A DNA stretch of 64,000 nucleotides from Streptomyces griseofuscus. GTDB lineage: Bacteria; Actinomycetota; Actinomycetes; Streptomycetales; Streptomycetaceae. The notes under the pieces are model-generated. The model ran no database searches. It was not told where the DNA came from and was given only the letters and a program-made list of their open reading frames with translations. Numbering within the stretch: the first letter of the stretch is position 1; every line of letters begins with the position of its first letter. The position numbers and the translations under genes are program-made. Where the stretch lies: NCBI RefSeq assembly GCF_014673495.1, contig NZ_CP051007.1, positions 124,001 through 188,000 of the forward strand. Reading direction: 5' to 3'. Positions 25,113 through 34,080 of the stretch are shown piece by piece.

Positions 25113-26572
25113 TACTTGCGCTGGTTGGACAGGATCATCTCCTTGGGCGATGCCAGGCCGACCAGCTCACGGACCCGCGCCGCGAAGGCGCGGGAGGAGA
25201 CGGCCGGGGCCTCCTCGTTCTGGCACCAGGCCCGGTAGGCCGCGTACAGCTGGGTCTGTTCCGCTCTCAGACCCGGCTCGATCGTGCAGGACTCGCCGAG
25301 GAACCGGCCGGTGTGGTCCTCGGTCTCCGCGTAGGCGGTGGTGGCGATCCGGACCCGCTCCGGCCCCGTGAGGTCCTTCTCCCCGCTGAGGTAGCGCCGT
25401 GCGCCCACGATCAGCCAGTTGAGGATGCCGGGGCCTTCCTCGGTGACGAGGATGTCGGCGAGGTTGTCGACTTTCCGGTCGTCGGGAACGACGCGTTCGA
25501 ACGGGATGAGGCGCAGCCGGCGCCAGAACGCGAAGCCGCCGGTGCCCACTTCGGGCCGGTGGTTGCCCAGCAGCCACAGCTTGTGGGTGGGCCGGAAACT
25601 GAAGAAGTCCTGCCGCATCCGCCGCGCCTTGATGCGGTCCCCGCCCGTCAGCAGCTTCACGCGGGCCTCGTCGAACCGGTCCCCCGGCTTCACCTCGCTG
25701 CACACGACCACCCGACGGCCGTGCAACTCGGCCAGATCCGTGGGATGCCCCTCGTACGGCCGGGCCATCAGGAATCCCGGAGGCGCGGCATCGGCGTAGT
25801 CACCGAGGAGCTTCATCAGCACATCCAGCAGCACCGACTTGCCGTTCTTGCCCGAACCGAACAGGAACGGCATCACCTGCGCGCCCACGTCACCCGTGAT
25901 CGAATACCCCAGCAGCAACTGGAGGAAGCCGATCATCTCCTGGCCCTCGGCCCCCTCTCCGAAGGTGTCGGTCAGGAACCGGACCCACCGAGGCGTCGGC
26001 ACCGCCTCCGGAGCCACAGCCGTGGAACAGGAATGGAAATCCCGGTCCGGATGAGACGTACGGGTCTGCCCCGTGCGCAGGTCGACGATGCCCGCCGGGG
26101 TGCACAGCGCGTAGGGATCGGCGTCCAGTAACGCCGCGTTGAGCACCATGCCGGGCGCGGACTTCGCCTGCGTCAGCATCGCGTTCATCCCGCTCGTGCT
26201 CAGCGCGCGCCGCCGGTGCCGCTGCAACGCCGCCGCACTGTGGACGCCCCGCGGATCGGTGCTGGCGAGCAACTCGGCCAGATCCCCGGCAGCCCACAGG
26301 ACGGTGTCGTCCTCGTCCACCTGCCACCGCGTGCCGTCCCACCGGAACCAGCCCAGACCGGGAACGTGCCGGTAGTCGTCCGCATAGAGACTCACGAACA
26401 ACTTGGCATTGCCCCGATCGCTCAACGTGTCCGGCAACAATCCGTCGGCGGTGGCCTCCCCCGCCTGAAGACCGTCCCCGCCCACCGAACGCACCGCGGT
26501 CACGGGCCGGGCCAGTGTCCGCGGCGCGGCCGCCCCCGCGTCGAAGACGGCGTTGCCGCGCTCACGGGTCAT
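25070..26572 (-). CDS. D5/P4-type primase-helicase, module 1
   Basis: A 500-residue plasmid/phage-type primase C-terminal plus superfamily 3 helicase protein. Markers are LSDRGNAKLFVSLYADDYRH early on, Walker A GSGKNGKS, Walker B-like RVVVCSEVKPGD, and sensor KLWLLGNHRPEVG before an Arg-rich segment. It should unwind DNA and start replication as a hexamer. ATG 26572 has GGAGG upstream and overlaps the stop of an upstream reading frame by 4 nt. It is a diverged paralogue of the gene at 31.9-33.4 kb. Its own small downstream gene is missing; the regulator fragment abuts its 3' end. Confidence 0.88.
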   Translation of the reverse strand: MTRERGNAVFDAGAAAPRTLARPVTAVRSVGGDGLQAGEATADGLLPDTLSDRGNAKLFVSLYADDYRHVPGLGWFRWDGTRWQVDEDDTVLWAAGDLAELLASTDPRGVHSAAALQRHRRRALSTSGMNAMLTQAKSAPGMVLNAALLDADPYALCTPAGIVDLRTGQTRTSHPDRDFHSCSTAVAPEAVPTPRWVRFLTDTFGEGAEGQEMIGFLQLLLGYSITGDVGAQVMPFLFGSGKNGKSVLLDVLMKLLGDYADAAPPGFLMARPYEGHPTDLAELHGRRVVVCSEVKPGDRFDEARVKLLTGGDRIKARRMRQDFFSFRPTHKLWLLGNHRPEVGTGGFAFWRRLRLIPFERVVPDDRKVDNLADILVTEEGPGILNWLIVGARRYLSGEKDLTGPERVRIATTAYAETEDHTGRFLGESCTIEPGLRAEQTQLYAAYRAWCQNEEAPAVSSRAFAARVRELVGLASPKEMILSNQRKYYPGIGLVAAEETA

Positions 26573-27039
26573 CGCCGGCCTCCGGGAGCCGGCGGGCGGG
26601 TACGCCCCGCGCCGAGACCGCCGCGGCCGCTCGAGCCGCCGAACCCGGCCGCTTTGGGCCCGGACACGCGGACGGCTGCCCCGGTGCCCTCTGCCGCGGT
26701 GCCCGGCGCGGCGATGTGGCCGCCCCGCACCCGTATGCCGATCCGCCGGCCCGGCGCCCGGCCGCCGCCCGAGCCGGAGAAGTACGTCCGGCGGTGCCCT
26801 CCCGAAGCCCGGTGCCCCACCCGCCGGACGGCCGCAGGGCAGCGGCATGCCCGAGAAGTGGGCCGCGACTCACGGCAGTTCGCGCTGGTGCCTGCGGGCG
26901 TCTCGCGTCCCCGAGCCAGTGGATGGACCGGCCGGCCGCGACCGGCGCACCGCCGGTCGGCGGCGAGGGACCGCGAGGCGCCCGCCGCGGCGGGAACAGG
27001 CCGTGAGTCGCTGTGCGAAATCCTCAGCTCATCGGCCAT
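26569..27039 (-). pseudogene. Possible truncated prim-pol gene upstream of primase 1
   Basis: An open frame of 156 codons from ATG 27039 with GGGGGAAAG upstream and stop overlapping the primase start (ATGA). The part RPVHPLARGRETPAG followed by paired Cys residues resembles the N-terminus of actinobacterial bifunctional primase/polymerases, which often precede such helicases. The rest is low-complexity and much too short for the family. It may be a frameshifted, shrunken prim-pol or a coupled leader peptide. Confidence 0.4.
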
Positions 27040-27493
27040 GTCTTTCCCCCGTCAGCGACCGAAGCGACTCAACAACAGGAACACACTAGCGAAGCATCGA
27101 CCACAGGTGGACCGGGTGCGGGAGCATTCCATTCCGCGTCCGGGGAACGGCGGACCGGCCGGAGCTCCACACGGCGGCGGGGCCGCCTTTCCGCCACGGT
27201 TTCGGCCGCCGTACCACCGCCCCCGTACCCGAGGCGACTTGAGCGACTCTGGACCGGCGGTGGACCGGATTCCGAAAGACCGCTTCGCCACCGGCACGTC
27301 CCGCCGGGACACCCGCCGTGCGGATGAGCGCGCCCTCGAACGGTTCTCTAGCCGCCACGCCCATAGTGACGAACGGCCCGGCAGCGTTCCTCTCGCCCTC
27401 GGCCCTCACGCACGACGTGCCGGTGGGCGCGCAGCCCACGAGACCTCTCGTCCGCCCGGCGCGACCACCCACGCCCAGTGCCCCAGGAGCGCC
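27040..27493. other. Intergenic region with B repeats, module 1 control region
   Basis: Holds the exact 20-mer CAGCGACCGAAGCGACTCAA (27053-27072) beside the ribosome binding site of the upstream module frame, and a looser copy GGCGACTTGAGCGACTC around 27233-27249. No gene is supported here. It may be a promoter or a minor origin for module 1. Confidence 0.5.
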
Positions 27494-28657
27494 ATGTCCA
27501 GCCCGGATACGACACTTTCCAGACCGAGCCGCACCACCGCCGCGGCAACCGGCTTCCGCCCCGACATCCAGGCCCTGCGCGCCCTGGCCGTGTCGCTCGT
27601 CGTCCTCACCCACGTATGGCCGACCCTGCTCTCCGGCGGCTTCGTCGGTGTCGACGTCTTCTTCGTCATCTCCGGCTACCTCATCAGCAGCCGGCTGGTC
27701 CGCGAGATCGAGACCACCGGCCGCATCCGGATCGCGCACTTCTACGCACGCCGGGTACGCCGTCTGCTCCCCGCCGCCTGCCTGGTACTGCTCTGCGTCG
27801 TCGTCGCCGTGCGCGTCCTCGCCCCGCGCGAGAGCTGGGCCGACAACGCGCACCAGGTCATGGCCAGCGCCCTGTACGCCCAGAACTGGCTGCTCGGCGC
27901 ACACCCCATCGACGTCACCAAGGTCACCGCGGTGGCGAGTTACTGGTCCCTTTCGGTCGAGGAGCAGTTCTACCTGTGCTGGCCGCTGCTGCTCCTGCTG
28001 CTGTTCAAGCTGCGGGCGCCCTGGGCGCGTCTGGCGAGCGTCGCGGGCCTGGGGGTCGTCTCACTGCTCTACTGCGTCCACCTCACGGCCACCGACCCGG
28101 TCCCGGCGTACTTCATCACCCCGGTGCGCGTCTGGGAGTTCGTGCTCGGCGCGCTGATCGTGCTGGCCGAGTCGAGGCTCGCCCTGCGTACGACCGCGGC
28201 CAACGCGGCCTCGCTGCTCGGTTTCGCCGCGATCCTGGGCTCGGCGTTCCTCTTCACCGGCAGGACGCCCTTCCCCGGCTCCGCCGCACTGGTCCCGGCC
28301 CTGGGCGCGGCCCTGGTCATCGCCGCGGGGCTCCGCTCACCGCGGCAGTGGCACACCGTGCTCACCTCGTCGAAGCCCGTCCAGGTGCTCGGCGGCATCA
28401 GCTACTCGCTGTACCTGTGGCACTGGCCGCTGCTCATGCTGGTGCCCCTCGCCATGCCGGGCAGCGCCCAGACCCTCCCCGTGCACCTGGGCATCGTGGC
28501 GGCGGCGCTGCTGCTGTCGTACGCGTCGAAGCGCCTGGTCGAGGACCCGCTCCGTACCTGGGCCCCGCTGGCGGACAGCCCCCGGCTGACCTTCGCCGCC
28601 ATGGTGGTCGTCGTGGCCGCGGTCTGCCTGGCGGCCGGCACCCTGCTCTGGCCCTGA
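27494..28657 (+). CDS. Acyltransferase-3 family membrane protein
   Basis: A 387-residue OafA/YrhL-type acyltransferase. The N-terminus has RPDIQALRALAVSLVVLTH and SGGFVGVDVFFVISGYLIS with the motif His and the Arg of the family, and ARRVRRLLPAACLVLLC. About ten hydrophobic segments follow, and LWHWPLLMLVPLA is typical near the end. It lacks the C-terminal SGNH domain found in longer members. These enzymes acetylate or acylate cell-surface sugars or secondary metabolites at the membrane. CAGGAG precedes the ATG. Role here is unknown; it may modify the product or the cell envelope for resistance. Confidence 0.88.
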   Translation: MSSPDTTLSRPSRTTAAATGFRPDIQALRALAVSLVVLTHVWPTLLSGGFVGVDVFFVISGYLISSRLVREIETTGRIRIAHFYARRVRRLLPAACLVLLCVVVAVRVLAPRESWADNAHQVMASALYAQNWLLGAHPIDVTKVTAVASYWSLSVEEQFYLCWPLLLLLLFKLRAPWARLASVAGLGVVSLLYCVHLTATDPVPAYFITPVRVWEFVLGALIVLAESRLALRTTAANAASLLGFAAILGSAFLFTGRTPFPGSAALVPALGAALVIAAGLRSPRQWHTVLTSSKPVQVLGGISYSLYLWHWPLLMLVPLAMPGSAQTLPVHLGIVAAALLLSYASKRLVEDPLRTWAPLADSPRLTFAAMVVVVAAVCLAAGTLLWP

Positions 28658-28665
28658 CCGAAAAT

Positions 28666-28707
28666 ATGCTGTACACCGTAGAAGGACCCTTCTACGGTGT
28701 ACAGCAT
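28666..28707. promoter_or_regulatory. Perfect 20-bp inverted repeat, MFS-TetR operator
   Basis: ATGCTGTACACCGTAGAAGG at 28666-28685 is repeated in perfect inversion at 28688-28707 around a 2-nt centre. The right arm covers the ribosome binding site and start codons of the exporter gene. The downstream TetR regulator is the obvious ligand-responsive repressor. Confidence 0.85.
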
Positions 28708-30091
28708 GTCTACTTCCCAAGGTCATCCCCAGCGCTGGGTGATCCTCGGCGTCATCTGTCTGGCCCAGCTCACCGTCCTGCTGGACAACACCGTTCTGAA
28801 CGTGGCCATCCCCTCGCTGACCCGCGAGCTGCACGCGGCCACCTCGGACATCCAGTGGATGATCAACGCCTACTCCCTGGTGCAGTCCGGCCTGCTGCTC
28901 ACCGCGGGCAGCGCCGCCGACCGCTACGGCCGCAAGAAAATGCTGATGATCGGTCTCGCCCTGTTCGGCATCGGCTCGCTCGTGGCCGGACTCGCGCATT
29001 CCACCACCCAGTTGATCGCCGCGCGGGCCGGCATGGGCGTGGGCGGCGCGCTGCTGCTGACCACCACGCTGGCCGTCGTGATGCAGATCTTCACGGCCGA
29101 GGAGCAGCCGAAGGCGATCGGCATCTGGAGCGCGATCAACGCGCTCGGCTTCGGCGGCGGTCCGCTCATCGGCGGCTTCATCCTGAACCACTTCTGGTGG
29201 GGAGCGATCTTCCTCATCAACATCCCGGTCGCGGTGCTGGCCCTGATCGCGGTGGTCGTGCTCGTACCGGAGTCCAAGAGCCCCGGCAGCGGCCGCCCCG
29301 ACCTGCTCGGCGCGCTGCTGTCGACCATCGGCATGGCCTCGCTGGTCTTCGCGATCATCTCCGGTCCTGGCCACGGCTGGACCTCGCCGCGCGTGCTCGG
29401 CGCGGCCGCGGTGGCGGTGCTGGTGCTCGGTACCTTCGCCTGGTGGGAGAACAAGGTCGCCGAGCCGATGCTCGACCTGCACTTCTTCCGGAACCGGCGG
29501 TTCACCGGCGCGGTCGCCGGAGCCCTGCTGCTGATGTTCGGCATGGGCGGGGCGATGTTCCTGCTGACCCAGCACCTCCAGTTCGTGCTCGGATACGGCC
29601 CGCTGGAAGCGGGACTGCGGACCGCTCCGCTCGCGGTGACGGTGATCCTGCTCAACTTCACCGGACTGTCCGCCAAGCTCTCCGGCAAGCTGGGCACACC
29701 GCTGTCCATCGTGCTCGGCATGGTGCTGATGGCCGCGGGGCTCGTCGCGATCGCCGAGCTCGACTCCGGAGGGTACGTCGGAACCCTGCTGGGCCTGGTG
29801 CTGATCGGCATGGGAGCGGCGATCGCCAACCCGGCCATGGCACACGCCATCATGAGCTCCATCCCGCCGGAGAAGGCCGGTATCGGGGCCGGGGTCAACG
29901 GCACCCTCGCCGAGTTCGGCAACGGTCTCGGCGTGGCCGTACTGGGTGCCGTGCTCAGCGCCTCCGTCGCCTCGGGCAAGTCGCTGGCCTCCGGCCTGAA
30001 CGCCGGCCAGCTGGTCGGAGCGGTTGCCGTGCTGGCCGGAGGATTCCTGGCGGCGGGGCTGTTGCGGCGGGCCGAACGGGTGACCGCATGA
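28697..30091 (+). CDS. MFS drug exporter, EmrB/QacA type (DHA2)
   Basis: A 464-residue proton-drug antiporter with about 14 membrane segments. Motif A is GSAADRYGRKKMLMIGLALF, motif D1 is LDNTVLNVAIPSLTREL, and a motif C-like GGGPLIGGFI is present. GTG 28697 is taken because GAAGGA lies 10 nt upstream; ATG 28706 is the alternative and both lie inside the perfect inverted repeat. A TetR gene follows 58 nt downstream, the usual exporter-repressor pair. It may export the cluster's product or protect from another compound. Confidence 0.92.
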   Translation: MYSMSTSQGHPQRWVILGVICLAQLTVLLDNTVLNVAIPSLTRELHAATSDIQWMINAYSLVQSGLLLTAGSAADRYGRKKMLMIGLALFGIGSLVAGLAHSTTQLIAARAGMGVGGALLLTTTLAVVMQIFTAEEQPKAIGIWSAINALGFGGGPLIGGFILNHFWWGAIFLINIPVAVLALIAVVVLVPESKSPGSGRPDLLGALLSTIGMASLVFAIISGPGHGWTSPRVLGAAAVAVLVLGTFAWWENKVAEPMLDLHFFRNRRFTGAVAGALLLMFGMGGAMFLLTQHLQFVLGYGPLEAGLRTAPLAVTVILLNFTGLSAKLSGKLGTPLSIVLGMVLMAAGLVAIAELDSGGYVGTLLGLVLIGMGAAIANPAMAHAIMSSIPPEKAGIGAGVNGTLAEFGNGLGVAVLGAVLSASVASGKSLASGLNAGQLVGAVAVLAGGFLAAGLLRRAERVTA

Positions 30092-30149
30092 CAGTCACAC
30101 GCCTCTAAGGTGGGAGAACTCGGCCGTGGTCGCAAGAGGAGGAGCACCG

Positions 30150-30911
30150 GTGGTGGAGCAAGGTACGCGGTCGGTGCGGGCCAGTGTGTGGTTGCAGGGG
30201 GGCAAGTCCGGGCGCGGCGGACGCAGCGCCCAGCCCTCCGGCCTCGACCGGCAGCGGATCACCGATGTGACCGTACGGATGCTGGACCACGACGGGCTGG
30301 AGAAGCTGTCCATGCGGCGGCTGGCCGCGGAGCTGAACGTCACCGCGATGTCCCTGTACTGGTACGTCGACACCAAGGACGACCTGCTCGAACTCGTCCT
30401 GGACGCCGCGTTCGGCGAGTTGCGGCTGCCCGACCCGGATGCCGCGGACGAGGACTGGCGCGACCAGCTGCGCATGCTGGCCGCCGAGTACCGGGCGCTG
30501 CTGGTGCGCCACACCTGGCTGTCGCCCCTCGTGGGCCGCTTCCTCAACATCGGTCCGAACGCACTGGCTTTCTCCCGCGTGATCCTCCGGGTGGTCCGCC
30601 GGGCGGGGCTGCCCCCGCGCGGGGTGATGGGGGCCATCTCGGCGGTCTTCCAGTTCGTCTACGGCTACGGCATGACCGAGGCGCACATCTCCACCCGGAT
30701 CGCGGACTCCGGGCTGAACGCCGACGAATACCACGAGCAGGCCCTGGCCATGGTGGCCGAGACCCCGGTGGCCGCCGAGGCCGTGGAGGAGTCCCGGCAC
30801 CTCGTGGCGGCCCGCGGTGGGGACACGGTCAACGAGATGCTCGACCTCGACTTCGCCTACGCCCTGGACCTGCTGGTGGCGGGCATCGAGGCAATGGCCG
30901 AACGCGGCTGA
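30150..30911 (+). CDS. TetR-family repressor of the exporter
   Basis: A 253-residue TetR regulator with helix-turn-helix LSMRRLAAELNVTAMSLYWYVDTKDDLLELVLD and a C-terminal domain of the tetracycline-repressor type. GTG 30150 was chosen because GGAGGAGCACC directly precedes it. Co-directional with the exporter and probably in one transcript, it is expected to bind the 28666-28707 palindrome and to repress both genes until a drug binds. Confidence 0.9.
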   Translation: MVEQGTRSVRASVWLQGGKSGRGGRSAQPSGLDRQRITDVTVRMLDHDGLEKLSMRRLAAELNVTAMSLYWYVDTKDDLLELVLDAAFGELRLPDPDAADEDWRDQLRMLAAEYRALLVRHTWLSPLVGRFLNIGPNALAFSRVILRVVRRAGLPPRGVMGAISAVFQFVYGYGMTEAHISTRIADSGLNADEYHEQALAMVAETPVAAEAVEESRHLVAARGGDTVNEMLDLDFAYALDLLVAGIEAMAERG

Positions 30912-31027
30912 CCTCACCCGCGGAGCTCGCCCATGGTGAGGCACGGAGGAATGTCAGCCCCGTGTCAGGAGCCCGTGCCACTCTCTTTCACGTGAACGAC
31001 CTCGGAAACCACGGAGGTCGGGAGCGA

Positions 31028-31122
31028 GGAGAGGTGCCCGGAGTGGCTGATCGGGGACCAGCGAGCACGCCTCAAGGTCGGATCCTCAGGGGTCCACGCA
31101 GGTTCGAATCCTGCCCTCTCCG
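31028..31122 (+). tRNA. tRNA-Ser-like sequence, anticodon arm defective
   Basis: Acceptor arms GGAGAGG (31028-31034) and CCTCTCC (31115-31121), D stem CCCG/CGGG, T arm GCAGG-TTCGAAT-CCTGC (31098-31114), a long variable arm GGATCC/GGGTCC and discriminator G are all present, which points to a serine-type tRNA. Between D and variable arms only GACC/GGTC can pair, leaving a 16-nt loop, so no normal 5-bp/7-nt anticodon arm forms. It is probably a tRNA pseudogene or a relic at an old integration site. No CCA is encoded. Confidence 0.55.
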
Positions 31123-31210
31123 CACCACACGGCACGCCGCTCACCGAGAACCACACGGAGAGCGGCGTGCCGACGCCGTCCAGTCGCCGAAGCACGCCGC
31201 CCGCAGCCAC

Positions 31211-31313
31211 GGGACTGACGGGACTGAGGAATCGGCATCCTCCGCGAGCAGCTCGGCCTGTTGGTCTCAGCCCGCCTACGGCCTTCCCGACGGGCCGGTC
31301 CCGTCAGTCCCGT
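31211..31313. repeat. Iteron-like A repeats right of the tRNA-like site
   Basis: GGGACTGACGGGACTGA at 31211-31227 and the inverted TCCCGTCAGTCCCGT at 31299-31313. They belong to the A family that is dense at 33.6-34.1 kb and here flank the 3' side of primase module 2. Confidence 0.7.
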
Positions 31314-31341
31314 GGTGCGTGCGCGCCCAGGTCGATGCCGC

Positions 31342-31728
31342 TCATCCCGAGGCCGCCGCTATCTCCGCGGTGCGGCCCTTCTGCGACCGCAGAGTCTTGG
31401 CTCCGACCTTGCCCGGCTCGATGGTGCGAGGGTCGACCGCCTCGCCCGGAGCTCCTACCGAGTACGGGCCCTGAGGCTCCTTGTCACGGTCGTGGGGCAG
31501 CAGGAAGAACGCACGGCGGGCGAAGAGACCGGAGTCGGGGTCGCTGGCGGCGCCCGGATGGAGGTTGGTGTAGCCGATGAGGCGGCCGTCGCGCGAGTAA
31601 CGGGGCTTGCCCTTGCGGGTGGGGACCTTGTCCAGGGCCTGCCGGACGTAGTCGAGGTCTTCCGGGTCCTCCAGCCAGACCACTTCGCTCTCGTCGGTGA
31701 GCTGGCTGTCCTGCAGCATCGAGCTCAT
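31342..31728 (-). CDS. Small protein of primase module 2
   Basis: A 128-residue hypothetical protein, paralogous to the one at 23.1-23.5 kb: VVWLEDPEDLDYVRQALDKV, PTRKGKPRYSRDGRLIGY, FLLPHDRDKEPQGPY and GAPGEAVDPRTIEPG align throughout. The conserved core and shared position after a primase imply a linked function, perhaps a helicase or origin partner. No known motif is seen. It lies 130 nt downstream of primase 2 in the same direction. Confidence 0.8.
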   Translation of the reverse strand: MSSMLQDSQLTDESEVVWLEDPEDLDYVRQALDKVPTRKGKPRYSRDGRLIGYTNLHPGAASDPDSGLFARRAFFLLPHDRDKEPQGPYSVGAPGEAVDPRTIEPGKVGAKTLRSQKGRTAEIAAASG

Positions 31729-31858
31729 GGCCGCGGACCCTCCTGTCCCGTGGGCCGGCCTCTGGCCGGTTCGTGCGGCACGCTCACCGCTGGTCGTCTG
31801 GTGCGGGCCATTATCGCAAGAGTCCTGACCGGGTTGCCGCCGGACTCCACCCGTGCCG

Positions 31859-33409
31859 TCATGGGCCGGGCTCCGTCGCGGCGTCGGCGAGGAGGGCCAG
31901 GCCGGGATAGAGCTTGCGGTCGTTGTTCTTGATCATCTCTGCCGGGGAGGCCAGGCCGAGCTCCTGGCGGATCCGGCTGGCAAAGGCACGACTCGTGGCC
32001 GGGCGGATCCCCTCTTCCGAGCACCAGCGTCCGTACGACGCGTAGAGGAGCTTCTGCTCGACCCGCAGCTCGGGATTGGGCTGGCCGCCCTCGCCCTTGG
32101 TGCAGCGCTCGGCGATGAACCGGCCGATGTGGTCCTCGGTCTTCTCGTAGGCCTCGGTGGCCAGCCGTACGCTGGCCGGTCCGTGCAGCGGGTCCCTGGT
32201 GGCCAGGTAGTGCTGGGCGCCCTGGATGAGCCAGTGCAGGATGCCGGGGCCTTCGTCACGGACGAGTTCCTGAGCGAGGTTGTCGATCTTGAGCTCATCG
32301 GGGACCTTCCGCTCGAACGGGATGATCCTCATGCGGCGCCAGAACGCGTAGCCGCCGGTGCCGACTTCGGGCCGGTGGTTGCCCAGGAGCCACAGCTTGT
32401 GGGTCGGCCGGAAGGTGAAGAAGTCCTGGCGCATGCGGCGGGCGGTGATGGTGTCGCCACCCGTCAGGAGCTTGACGCGGGCCTCGTTGAACTTGTCGTT
32501 GGGCTTGAGCTCGGAGCACACGACGATGCGCCGGCCGTGCAGCTCGGTCAGCTCGGTGCTGTGCTCGGTGAACTTTCCCTTCTCCATCAGGAAGCCGGGC
32601 GGCGCCGCGTTGGCGTAGTCCCCGAGGATCTGCATCATCACCTCGAGCAACACGGACTTGCCGTTGGCACCGGACCCGTAGAGGAACGGCAGGATCTGCG
32701 CGCCCACGTCCCCGGTGACGGAGTAGCCCAGCAGCAGGTGCAGGAACGCGATCGTCTCCCGCCCCTTGGCATCGTCGCCGAAGGTGTCGCGCAGGAAGCT
32801 GTGCCATCGGGGCAGCGGCATGTCCTCCGGTCCGACCGTGGTGGCACGCGAGTGCATGTCCGCCAGCGGGTCGGGTTTGCGCAACTCACCGGTGCGCAGG
32901 TCGACGACTCCCCCCGGCGTGCACAGAGCGTAGATGTCGCCGTCCATGGAGTCCGGATCGAGACTGAGTCCCGGCGCCGCCTGTGCCTGCTGGAGGAGGG
33001 CCTTCACGCCCGCGGTGGACTGGGTGCGACGCCGGTGCGCGGCCAGCTCCCGATTGCTGAACGTGCCGTGCGGGTCGGTGCGCGGCATCTGCTCGGCCAT
33101 GTCACCGGCTGCCCACATCGCGCCCTTCTCGCCGCCGGTGCGCTTCCACCGGTACTGATCCCACGAGTACCACCCCAAGCCCTCCACATGGCGGAAGCGA
33201 TCGCTGTACAGGCGCGCGAACAGCTTGGCGTTGCCCCGGTCCGTCAGCTCGTCCGGCAACAGGCCCGTCGGGGCGCCTCGTCGGCCTCCGTCGCTTCCCG
33301 CCTGTGCGGGCACCATCGCATGGTCTCCAGCCAGACCGAGATCGAGACTCGTCTGCCTGGTCTGCTCGGCGGCCGCCGAGCCCAGGTGCGCCGGCTCGGC
33401 ACCGCTCAT
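31859..33409 (-). CDS. D5/P4-type primase-helicase, module 2
   Basis: A 516-residue protein with the same plan as the module 1 enzyme: LTDRGNAKLFARLYSDRFRH (about 55-75), Walker A GSGANGKS (about 245-252), Walker B-like RIVVCSELKPND (about 294-305) and sensor KLWLLGNHRPEVG (about 338-350). It is intact at both ends and retains its small downstream partner. With the dense repeats just upstream it is the likelier main replication helicase of the replicon. Confidence 0.9.
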   Translation of the reverse strand: MSGAEPAHLGSAAAEQTRQTSLDLGLAGDHAMVPAQAGSDGGRRGAPTGLLPDELTDRGNAKLFARLYSDRFRHVEGLGWYSWDQYRWKRTGGEKGAMWAAGDMAEQMPRTDPHGTFSNRELAAHRRRTQSTAGVKALLQQAQAAPGLSLDPDSMDGDIYALCTPGGVVDLRTGELRKPDPLADMHSRATTVGPEDMPLPRWHSFLRDTFGDDAKGRETIAFLHLLLGYSVTGDVGAQILPFLYGSGANGKSVLLEVMMQILGDYANAAPPGFLMEKGKFTEHSTELTELHGRRIVVCSELKPNDKFNEARVKLLTGGDTITARRMRQDFFTFRPTHKLWLLGNHRPEVGTGGYAFWRRMRIIPFERKVPDELKIDNLAQELVRDEGPGILHWLIQGAQHYLATRDPLHGPASVRLATEAYEKTEDHIGRFIAERCTKGEGGQPNPELRVEQKLLYASYGRWCSEEGIRPATSRAFASRIRQELGLASPAEMIKNNDRKLYPGLALLADAATEPGP

Positions 33410-33635
33410 GAGCGTCCCTCGTCCACGCCCGGCGCAAAGGCCCCTGCGGATGACGGGAGATCAGCACGGCTGCGGTGCTCGTCACAACCTCCGACGCGGA
33501 GGACACCGCGGGGTTCTGACGGGCCTGCCGCACACTGGCCGGGCACTAGCGAGTCCTTGTCCTAGCTGTTCTTCTTCGTCTGGGGCAGCAACCCCACGGA
33601 CACCCTGTCCATCGCGTCGCCTCCGTCTCTCGGGC

Positions 33636-34080
33636 GGGACCGACGGGGCTGACGGGACTGAAGCTTCCGTTTGCGATCAGAGGCTAGCGCACACCTCGTC
33701 CTGGCAGCATCCTCAGCAACCGCGTGTCGAACATTCAGTCCCGTCAGCCCCGCACAGCATGAACCTCACGGTGGGCGAGAGAGCACGACGGACCCGGCAT
33801 CATTTCAGTCCCGCTTCAGTCCCGTCGATAAAACCGCAGGTCAGAAGGCTCAACGCTGCCCTGACGGGACTGACGGGACTCAACGTCCTATATATGAGCT
33901 ACAAAACACGCGTAGTACTACTTACATACGTACGCGCGCATACGCGCACGCCTGATCGGTATAACTAGCACTGTCAGTCCCGTCAGTCCCGTTCCGCACC
34001 GAGACAAGCCTCTGAACAGGCATTTTGCCTGCGGGACTGAAGCGGGACTGAACCACAGCCCCAGTCCCGTCTGGTCCCGC
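33636..34080. repeat. Iteron-like A repeat cluster, candidate origin
   Basis: At least eight blocks of the repeat GGGACTGA in pairs, in both orientations: about 33636-33662, 33734-33752, 33804-33825, 33861-33884, 33974-33992, 34031-34052 and 34062-34080. Pairs are spaced 9-11 nt, e.g. GGGACTGACGGGACTGA. Such dense phased repeats beside a primase-helicase gene are what plasmid initiator-binding iterons look like. The 12-mer CCGCAGGTCAGA appears at 33834-33845 and again at 34293 and 34560. Confidence 0.8.
33886..33970. other. AT-rich island inside the repeat cluster
   Basis: A stretch with TATATATGAG, ACAAAAC, GTAGTACTACTTACATACGTA and GGTATAACTAG stands out in this very GC-rich sequence. It lies between A repeats and would be a natural melting site (DNA unwinding element) of an origin. 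It could also contain promoters. Confidence 0.55.
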
